Source of the DNA: Limnobacter sp.
Lineage (GTDB): Bacteria > Pseudomonadota > Gammaproteobacteria > Burkholderiales > Burkholderiaceae_B
Assembly: GCA_012032215.1 (NCBI GenBank)
Contig: JAAURO010000007.1
Span: forward strand, 1-17,195
DNA length: 17,195 nt
Direction: 5' to 3'
Shown: piece after piece, positions 7,707-13,693 of the stretch
Position numbering within the stretch: position 1 is the stretch's first letter
Layout of the letters: each line of letters starts with the position of its first letter
Notes under the pieces: model-generated
Database searches by the model: none
The model's input: the letters and a program-made list of their open reading frames with translations, nothing else
Told to the model about the DNA's origin: nothing
Program-made: the position numbers and the translations under genes

Positions 7707-9455
7707 CTACTCCTTGGTTAAATTTGCCGGGGGACGGCGGTGGGCTAGCAGTTTCAGAATACAGACCTTCAGTTGATTGGCTGGTGGAGGCATTTTCACG
7801 GCTTGCTGTATCGCTGATGCGATTCTTGAGCCAGGTAAAAAAGCTCTAACCCGACCGGGGCGTTTTTCTGATGAGGGTGGAGAGTTAATACTCGGGTTAT
7901 GAGACGAGGCTTGAGACAGGGGGGGGCGTGAAGAAGAAACGGCTGTACCTGTCGGGGACGAGGGATCCCTTTGTGAGACTCTTGATAGGGGGGCTTTGCT
8001 GCTACTCTGGGAGTTTTCCCCTACTTGTATTGCAGGCAGCCGTTCCTGGGTAGCATCTGCCCCGCGAGAATTTGAAGGAGGCGTAGGAGGATTGCCGCGA
8101 AGTTTTCTAAGTGCTTCTAGCACGGCTGCAGCTCGTTTTGAAGAGATGTCTTCTGAAGTGGTGGGGCTTTGGTTGGCAGCAAGGCCAGTACGCGAGGAGC
8201 GGCGGGAGCTTCCTCTTGATGGACTTCCTGGAGGGCTTACTGAAGGGCTTACTGAAGGGCTTACTGAAGGGCTTACTGAAGAGCTTTGTGTAAAAGCACA
8301 GCTTTTATAACTCTCAACTGAAGAAGCCTCATTTCCAGCCCCCTTGTGTGCAGCCGCACCACGTTCAGAAATCGTGTATAGGGGGTTATGCATCATGAAT
8401 GGTTCTTCTTGCTTGGGTAGCAAATCTTTAAAAGCATTAACACACGCGGCGATCAGGTTTGTTCGCATTTGCGGATAGGGTAAAAATACACGTCCGGCCT
8501 GTTCTTGCTGCCGGCACGTATTGTCCAACCATTCTTTTATAAGCAATTCCAGCGCATTCTCATTTTTGGGGAAAAATGGATGTTTGGGGTGTTCAGATTT
8601 TGCATGTTCGGTAAGCACCTGACCAACCATGTCCATAAACAGCAGTGCTGGGGCTCTGCTTACACCCATTGCCGAAGTAAAGTGCCCTGTGTTGGGTTTT
8701 ATGGCCGTGCTTCTTGCTGTCGCACCACTGTCGGAGCTGTCTGGCTGGGCGTAACGCTGTTTAAAACTGTTCATGATCTGCTTGCAGCGTACCAGGTCTT
8801 CTGTAAGTAGTTCTTTGCCATCAAAAGGCGGAGCCATTTCAAGAACGGGAACCACTTTGTTGTAAGTTCCTTCTTTGTTAAATACCCTAATTTCGGCTGT
8901 AACGTACCGTATAGGGTTGTGTTCGCTTTTGGGGTGAACCGTTAAGTTATTAATTTCAAATCTTTTATTCTTTTCGGTATATGCACAAATTTCGACCCTC
9001 TGGACTTTTTCATCAGATACTAGTATTTCTTTTGCCAGCAATTGTTGAAGTGGGCTGCGATTCTTGCTGCTATTATCGATACCGCTGAACTTGCTATACA
9101 TGTCGCCCCGATTTCTTGCGGCGGCTTCCACAAAGGCAAATCCTTGGCTTCTAGTGGTAAACGTGACAAGAGGCTGCTGCTTATCCGCACAGTCTTCAAG
9201 GAGCTTTCCGATTGTTTCGAAACTTTGGTGATAATTACCAGTATTGATTGATTTATGGCCACTGAGGCTTCGCTTGGCAGGCGATGCCGGTGAGAAGCGG
9301 TCGTTTGGCGTACACAATGGTACTTCTTTGCAAACAAGGGTGTTTCCGCTGTCGGTGTGATGAGCACTGGGGCCGTCAGCTGTGCTGTGTGTGTTGCTGA
9401 AATCGGGCGCTAATGGCCTAAGCCCTGATGAACCAGGTGAGAGGGGGCCGCTCAT
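7707..9455 (-). CDS. Effector-like protein with a YopH/SptP-type tyrosine-phosphatase-like domain lacking the catalytic Cys
   Basis: I do not recognise an ortholog. The protein has 582 residues from ATG 9455, which is preceded by an AAGGAAG Shine-Dalgarno; the frame extends to TTG 9542 but that start is weaker. Residues 1-80 are rich in Ser, Pro, Thr and His and carry no signal peptide. Residues ~120-350 follow the order of a protein tyrosine phosphatase. VPVLEMAPPFDG (~202-213) matches the WPD-loop strand with Asp212 kept. HFTSAMGVSRAPALLFMD (~258-275) matches the HCxxGxxR P-loop, with Arg267 and the downstream helix Asp kept but Ser261 (TCG, 8673-8675) where the nucleophilic Cys should be. 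YPQMRTNL (~327-334) resembles the Q-loop with Gln329. The C-terminal ~200 residues are low-complexity Ser/Pro/Arg with an SVSP repeat. If the fold is right, this is a pseudophosphatase, perhaps a secreted phosphotyrosine binder. The alignment is by eye. Confidence 0.6.
   Translation of the reverse strand: MSGPLSPGSSGLRPLAPDFSNTHSTADGPSAHHTDSGNTLVCKEVPLCTPNDRFSPASPAKRSLSGHKSINTGNYHQSFETIGKLLEDCADKQQPLVTFTTRSQGFAFVEAAARNRGDMYSKFSGIDNSSKNRSPLQQLLAKEILVSDEKVQRVEICAYTEKNKRFEINNLTVHPKSEHNPIRYVTAEIRVFNKEGTYNKVVPVLEMAPPFDGKELLTEDLVRCKQIMNSFKQRYAQPDSSDSGATARSTAIKPNTGHFTSAMGVSRAPALLFMDMVGQVLTEHAKSEHPKHPFFPKNENALELLIKEWLDNTCRQQEQAGRVFLPYPQMRTNLIAACVNAFKDLLPKQEEPFMMHNPLYTISERGAAAHKGAGNEASSVESYKSCAFTQSSSVSPSVSPSVSPSVSPPGSPSRGSSRRSSRTGLAANQSPTTSEDISSKRAAAVLEALRKLRGNPPTPPSNSRGADATQERLPAIQVGENSQSSSKAPLSRVSQRDPSSPTGTAVSSSRPPLSQASSHNPSINSPPSSEKRPGRVRAFLPGSRIASAIQQAVKMPPPANQLKVCILKLLAHRRPPANLTKE
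8233..8280 (-). repeat. Four perfect tandem copies of a 12-bp unit coding SVSP
   Basis: GGGCTTACTGAA (plus strand) occurs four times in exact tandem. In the minus-strand gene each unit encodes Ser-Val-Ser-Pro, giving an (SVSP)n stretch that joins the phosphatase-like domain to the Ser/Arg-rich tail. Because the unit is a multiple of three, slippage would change tail length without breaking the frame. Confidence 0.95.
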
Positions 9456-9724
9456 GTGTTCTTCCTTAATTAATGCATCAATCAAAGAATTAGGTGGCCT
9501 GTTACACAAAAAAGTTCTTTGTTTTTTATTGTGTTTTTTCAATGGGGGGGTGGTTTTTGACTGAATTATTAACTTTTTAGAAGGAGGTATTTAAAAAAAC
9601 ATCTGCCAATTCAACCAAAAACAGGTGGTAACACAGCACAACAACAGCACAAAAACAGGACAACACAGTGCCGCCCTGTTTTTATGCACCCAAACTGCCC
9701 TCTTTTTGGGCCGAGGTGTTGCTG
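9456..9724. other. Intergenic region between the parvulin gene and the phosphatase-like gene
   Basis: This 269-bp stretch is rich in A/T and homopolymers. It contains the terminator-like hairpin at 9651-9683 and a second possible stem CCCAAA/TTTGGG at about 9690-9711. It also holds the Shine-Dalgarno of the phosphatase-like gene (AAGGAAG, read on minus, just upstream of 9455). I found no convincing -35/-10 pair and no RNA gene. Confidence 0.6.
9651..9683 (-). terminator. Probable Rho-independent terminator after the parvulin gene
   Basis: AAAAACAGG (9651-9659) and CCTGTTTTT (9675-9683) form a perfect nine-pair stem around a 15-base loop. On the minus strand, about 40 bases after the isomerase stop, the arm ends in five T. 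A second possible stem, CCCAAA/TTTGGG, lies between it and the stop codon. The stem is AT-rich, so strength is uncertain. It would separate the bolA/isomerase transcript from the downstream phosphatase-like gene. Confidence 0.5.
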
Positions 9725-10506
9725 TTATTGCACTTTGGCGTTGCTTAAAAGATCTGCCTGGTATTTTTCCCATTTCTGGGCCAACAGGCCTTCTTTTAGC
9801 TGATCTTTGACAGTATCCAAGGCGGGAGGCGTGCTGGTGCGCACATCGTTCACTAAAATAATGTGGTAACCAAACTGGCTTTTAACGGGCTGCTTGGTGT
9901 ATTTGCCTTTTTCCAGTTGCACCATGGCTTGCGAGAATTCGGGCACAAAGCTGTTGGGGTTTGCCCAGTCCAGATCGCCACCGTTTCTGGCTGAGCCGGG
10001 GTCTTTGGAATTCGCTTTGGCCAGTTCTGCAAAGCTTGCGCCTTTGTTCAGCTTGTCAATCAGCGCTTTTGCCTGCTCTTCTTTTTCCACCAGAATGTGG
10101 CTGGCGTGGTATTCCTGGCCGCCCATCATTTTGGCTATGTTGTTGTAAGCTTCCTGGAGATCAGACTCGCTGACTTCGTTTTTGGCCAGGAAGTCTTCCC
10201 GCAAGGCATTGGACAAAATAGCCTGGTTCATCATTTGCATTTGGTATTGCACGGTTTCCGTGCTGGCCAACCCTTTTTTAATGGCCTCTTGTTTCAGGAT
10301 TTCCTGGTTGACGAGTTCGCGGCGAATGGTGTCGCGAATTTCAGGGGTTTGAGGCGCACCGCGTTTGATTTGCTCGGCCACAATGTAATCAAGTAAACCA
10401 CTGGGAACAGGCTTGCCATTGACCACCGCCGCATTTTGCGCAACGGCTGGCGCATTCAGGGCCCATGTGGCAAGACAGGCAAAAAAACAGACTTTACTTT
10501 AAACAT
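9725..10506 (-). CDS. Periplasmic parvulin-type peptidyl-prolyl isomerase; frame break in signal peptide
   Basis: This is a PpiC/SurA-like rotamase that speeds proline isomerisation in exported proteins. The parvulin domain is clear: EYHASHILVEKEEQAKALI, then FAELAKANSKDPGSARNGGD, FVPEFSQAM and KSQFGYHIILVND. A helical N-terminal region with many Gln and Glu precedes it. In the printed sequence the frame has no good start; the first usable codon is GTG 10426. Adding one base to the A run at 10481-10487 connects it to ATG 10506. That yields Met-Phe-Lys-Val-Lys, a hydrophobic core and Ala-Val-Ala before Gln-Asn, a normal cleavable signal peptide, for 260 residues in total. GAGG sits upstream of that ATG. 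The start is 11 bases after the bolA stop, so the two are probably co-transcribed. Confidence 0.9.
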
Positions 10507-10517
10507 ATTCTGCAACC

Positions 10518-10861
10518 TCATGAAATAATTTGTTTTTTATTAATGGTTTTGGGGTGGGTGGTGTGGTGCTCAGTGCTCTGTTCGGTGCTCTGTTCGGTGC
10601 TCTGTTCGGTACGCTGTATGTGTATGGCCAAGGCGTGAATTTCGTGTTTCATCCAGTGGGACACGGCATCATACACCAGCCTGTGGCAGGCCAGCATGGC
10701 CAATCCTTCAAACTGTGGGCTGCCAATGCGCACCCTGAAATGCTTGCCGCCTGATTTGGCACCTTCGTGGCTGCATGCAGGTGAGATTCATCTTCAACGC
10801 ATACCGTGGCCTTAAGGGCTGACTCCAAGCGCTGTTTAAGTTGTTCGGTGCTAATGGGCAT
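10518..10861 (-). CDS. bolA: BolA family protein; one frame break
   Basis: BolA proteins partner with monothiol glutaredoxins in iron-sulfur cluster handling and affect cell shape and stress responses. The N-terminal frame reads MPISTEQLKQRLESAL and DESHLHA. The C-terminal frame reads HFRVRIGSPQFEGLAMLACHRLVYDAV and HEIHALAIH, the core with the invariant His. They join if one C is restored at about 10770-10771 (plus strand), producing the expected His-Ala-Gly-His-Glu-Gly-Ala-Lys-Ser-Gly-Gly. The corrected protein has 114 residues. The last ~25, after the IHALAI motif, are an unusual Thr/Glu/Gln/Ser tail made of the 12-bp repeat at 10573-10608, which BolA normally lacks. The gene lies between yciB and the isomerase; its start is six bases after the yciB stop. 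Confidence 0.9.
10573..10608 (-). repeat. Three perfect tandem copies of a 12-bp unit in the bolA tail
   Basis: GTGCTCTGTTCG (plus strand) is repeated three times exactly, with a partial copy to its left. In bolA it encodes a Thr-Glu-Gln-Ser repeat at the C-terminus. It is the second 12-bp in-frame repeat in the window but has no sequence relation to the one at 8233-8280. Confidence 0.95.
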
Positions 10862-10867
10862 GGGTGT

Positions 10868-11500
10868 TTAAAGCGTTTGCTTGCTGGGTGGGGTTTCTTT
10901 CAGGTGTTTGGCCATGTAAAAGCCCTGGGCCACCACAAAAATCAGGGTGGCACCTAGCGAACCAAACAGCTTGAAGTCTACCCAGATATCGGTGGAAAAA
11001 CGGTAAGCCACCACCAAGTTTAAAACACCCATAATGACAAAAAACACGCACCAGGCACAAAGCAGGTTATTCCATACAGGGCGGGGCAGTTCTACCTGGT
11101 CTTTCATCATCAGCTGGAGCGGGTTTTTGCCAAACAGGTGTGCGCCCAAAAAACCAAGCCCCATGGCCCAGTACAACACGGTGGGTTTCCATTTAATGAA
11201 GGTGGAGTCTTGTAAAACCAGGGTGGCACCGCCAAATACCACCAAAATCAAAAGGCCTATCCATTGCATTTTTTCAACCGGCCGACCCATCAGCTTTTGC
11301 AGTATGACCTGGGTAGCCGTGGCCAGTATGGCGACTACCGTGGCGGCCAGAATGGGGATTTGTTCGGTGCGCAGTTCAGCTGAGGTAAACAGACTTAGAA
11401 AAGGATCGAGCGCTGCGCGCGTGTCTTCAAGGTGCATGCCCGACCATTTGAAGGTAAGGAAAAAAAGAACGATGGGTAAAAAATCGAGCAAAAGCTTCAT
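10868..11500 (-). CDS. yciB: YciB family inner-membrane protein (intracellular septation protein A)
   Basis: The protein starts MKLLLDFLPIVLFFLTFKWSG and contains VEKMQWIGLLILVVFGGATL, FIKWKPTVLYW, PVWNNLLCAWCVFF and WVDFKLFGSLGATLIF. These are the conserved membrane segments and loops of YciB/IspA septation proteins, which sit in the inner membrane and influence envelope and division processes. It has about five or six membrane segments. At 210 residues it is some 30 longer than the E. coli protein, because of an extra stretch after the first segment (about residues 24-50). ATG 11500 fits the family start; an extension to 11620 is rejected because it overlaps the msrB end and lacks family residues. 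It lies between msrB and bolA, all on the same strand. Confidence 0.93.
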   Translation of the reverse strand: MKLLLDFLPIVLFFLTFKWSGMHLEDTRAALDPFLSLFTSAELRTEQIPILAATVVAILATATQVILQKLMGRPVEKMQWIGLLILVVFGGATLVLQDSTFIKWKPTVLYWAMGLGFLGAHLFGKNPLQLMMKDQVELPRPVWNNLLCAWCVFFVIMGVLNLVVAYRFSTDIWVDFKLFGSLGATLIFVVAQGFYMAKHLKETPPSKQTL

Positions 11501-11546
11501 GGCTGGGCCGTTTGGTGTCAGAAAGAACGAGTGGTTGAACGGAATA

Positions 11547-11954
11547 TCAGTTGTTTTTAAATGCAAGACTGGCCGAGTTGATGCAATAACGCAGCCCGGT
11601 GGGGGCTGGCCCATCTTCAAACACGTGGCCCAAATGGGCAGCGCAGTGCGTGCAGGTAACTTCTGTACGGGTTATGCCGTGACTGTGGTCGGTGTGCATG
11701 GCAATGTGTGTTGAATCCACAGGCTGAAAATAACTGGGCCAGCCGCTTCCTGAATCATACTTGCTCTCGGACGAAAATAAGGCGGTGCCGCAGCAGACGC
11801 ACGCATAAATGCCTTGTTCGTGGTGGTTCCAGTAGCGCCCGCTAAAGGCAGGTTCGGTGCCTCCCTGGCGGGCAATTCCGTATTCTTCAGGGCTTAGCTG
11901 TTTTTTCCAGTCGGCCGCGGTTTTTTGCCCGCCCTTGCTTGCTGGTTTGTTCAT
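11547..11954 (-). CDS. msrB: Peptide-methionine (R)-S-oxide reductase MsrB
   Basis: MsrB reduces methionine-R-sulfoxide in damaged proteins. The 135-residue protein shows the zinc site CVCC (Cys52, Cys55) and CTHC (Cys101, Cys104), the SGSGWPSY substrate segment, and RYCINSASL with the catalytic Cys124. No clear resolving Cys is seen in the usual upstream loop, so a Trx-independent or zinc-site recycling variant is possible. ATG 11954 is preceded on the minus strand by AAGGA at suitable distance. A longer frame up to 12122 has no family similarity and runs into the selO end. It follows selO on the same strand; both genes belong to oxidative-stress biology, which may explain the grouping. No frame break was found here. 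Confidence 0.96.
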   Translation of the reverse strand: MNKPASKGGQKTAADWKKQLSPEEYGIARQGGTEPAFSGRYWNHHEQGIYACVCCGTALFSSESKYDSGSGWPSYFQPVDSTHIAMHTDHSHGITRTEVTCTHCAAHLGHVFEDGPAPTGLRYCINSASLAFKNN

Positions 11955-12057
11955 GAGGGTTTTCCTTGTTGAATGGGTCAGGTGCTTTACCTGTTTTACC
12001 TTTGGGTTGCCTGTTGGCTTACTGCTTATGAGCGCATTACTTAAAGCCGCGAGGGTT

Positions 12058-13608
12058 TTACGAGGAGCAACTGACTTCCAGGTGCCGGGCCCATGGGGGT
12101 GCGGCGTTGTAGAGGTTGGCACATTCTGCTTGCTCAGTGTATGGGTCAGACACTGCCTGAAGCAATCGGTTCAATTCGGTGCAATTGCCGTGGGTTGCAC
12201 CTTCTATGGCTGTTTGCAACAAGTGGTTTCTGGGTACTACGCAAGGGTTGTGTGCCTTCAGGGCTGCTTGCCAGGCAGTGGTTTGCGTTTGCGCATTGGT
12301 GGATGGGGCAAAGTGTGCACCTACAACTTTTACATATTCAATGAGCCAGTTTTTACAATCAGTTAGCTTGTTTTCTTCATGTGATTGAACCGGAAAAAAA
12401 GCGCTGTTTTGCCAAAGTTGCCAATTGGTGTGAACATTCTCCAGCGGGGCCAGGCTTGCGAGCGACCGGAAAAACCGGGTGAAATCCAGCTGGCAGCTTT
12501 GCATGAAGTGTAGGGTATTGGCAACCAGGGTGCGCGTTGAGGCAGTAAGCGGGTTGGCATGCCCAGTTTTTGGGCAAACAAGGCTGTGTGCGTTTGTTCG
12601 AAAATCGGGCCAAATTCGCTTAAAATGTGCTCTATGGCTTCTTTTTCTTCAGGAATGAGCGGACGTATTGCCTGCGCCAGTGCGTACAGGTTCCAGTGGG
12701 CCACGCGCGGTTGGTTGCTGTAGCTGTACCGACCTTGGTGGTCGGAATGGTTGCATACGTGGTCTGGATTAAAAACATCCATGAACCCGTAAGGGCCGTA
12801 ATCGATGGTTTCGCCCAGCACCGACAGGTTGTCGGTGTTCATGACCCCGTGGCAAAACCCAATTGCTTGCCACTGCGCTACCAGTCGTGCGGTGCTTTTT
12901 ACCACGCTGGTGAGCCATTCCAGAACCTGGGTTTGAATGGGCTGTCGAGCTTTGGTGGGTTTTGAATACCAAGCCCCAATGCCAGGTGCTTCATATGCCA
13001 TTCCAGCAAAGTGTGCAGTTCGACAAGCCGGTTTTGGCTGGCAAAAACTCAAAATGCCCAAAGCGCAAAAAGCTCTGGCTAACCCGGCACACAATGGCTG
13101 CGGTTTCGGTGGTTTCGCGTTGAACGGGGTCTGCGCTGCCCGTCAGACTTAAAGCCCGCGTGGTGGGTATGCCCAGCGCGTGCATGGCTTCCGATGCTAC
13201 GTACTCGCGAATAGAGGAACGCAACACTGCCCGGCCATCTCCCATGCGGGAAAAGGGCGTTTGACCTGCGCCCTTAAGCTGCAATTGCCGGTAGCGTGTG
13301 CCGCTGCGTAATTCTGCAATCAAGAGGGCGCGTCCGTCTCCGAGTTGCGGCACAAACACACCAAACTGGTGACCGCAATACACGCTGGCTTGGGCAGGGT
13401 ATTGGGGCAGGCTTTGGCTGCCTGCCAACACAGTAAGCCCGGCCAGGCTTTGCCACCAATCGGGGTTCAGGCCAATTTGCTGCGCCAACACGGTGTTAAA
13501 GCACAGCAACCGGGGTGTTTGTGCCAAGGGCGTGGGGGGCGTTGGCACCAAAAAAGGCTTGCCCAACGCGGTGTATTCCCGCACCAAAAGGGTGTTTTCT
13601 TCAAGCAA
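12058..13608 (-). CDS. selO: Protein adenylyltransferase SelO (YdiU); three frame breaks
   Basis: SelO is a pseudokinase-fold enzyme that transfers AMP from ATP to Ser/Thr/Tyr of proteins and is linked to redox control. Motifs in order are [25 protein letters not shown] with the ATP Lys, [34 protein letters not shown] with the two Arg, HGVMNTDN and [10 protein letters not shown] with the metal Asn and Asp, [12 protein letters not shown], and the C-terminal LEVSCSS. They fall in three frames. One T appears missing opposite A run 13043-13047, a second base near 12957-12963 and a third near 12549-12556. With these restored the protein is ~517 residues, as expected. As written, fragments end at 12991 and 12363, and the last frame ends at 12058. 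The start (TTG 13608) is uncertain. The breaks are probably sequence errors, although three in one gene leave real decay possible. Confidence 0.9.
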
Positions 13609-13631
13609 AGTGTGTATTTTCCCTGGTTTTT

Positions 13632-13693
13632 ATGATCACCGCTGTGGTTCTCAACAGCCCTGGCAGCACAAAGCCGGTAAAACAGAGGCTCCC
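13632..13693 (-). repeat. Possible degraded remnant of the same inverted-repeat element
   Basis: CAGAGGCTCCCTA at 13684-13696 repeats the right end of the 160-bp element at 13962-14121, including the junction with a CTAR-type target. About 50 bases to the left, TGATCACCGCTGTGG (13633-13647) resembles the element's left interior TGATCAACCCGCTGTGG with two bases missing. The TAG stop of the SelO-like gene lies inside this end. It may be a decayed or solo copy between the SelO-like gene and selO; the interior is not alignable by eye. Confidence 0.35.

Noticed and set aside
7650-7727. GCAAATTTAA and TTAAATTTGC, a 10-bp inverted repeat around the 3' junction of two converging genes
   Set aside because: The arms are 58 bases apart, contain the self-complementary AAATTT and have no GC stem, so chance is likely and it is not a credible terminator.
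8233-8280. Short regular repeats considered as a CRISPR array
   Set aside because: Units are 12 bp, directly adjacent without spacers, and lie inside a coding frame.
9456-9542. N-terminal extension of the phosphatase-like protein to TTG 9542
   Set aside because: The added 29 residues are Lys/Asn-rich, the TTG has no ribosome-binding site, and ATG 9455 has a good one.
9579-9600. A strong Shine-Dalgarno-like AGAAGGAGGT on the plus strand
   Set aside because: No ATG, GTG or TTG follows at a usable distance and no open frame with any family feature is linked to it.
11970-11990. CAGGT/ACCTG hairpin followed by T on the plus strand upstream of msrB
   Set aside because: It has only five pairs, and no plus-strand gene ends there.
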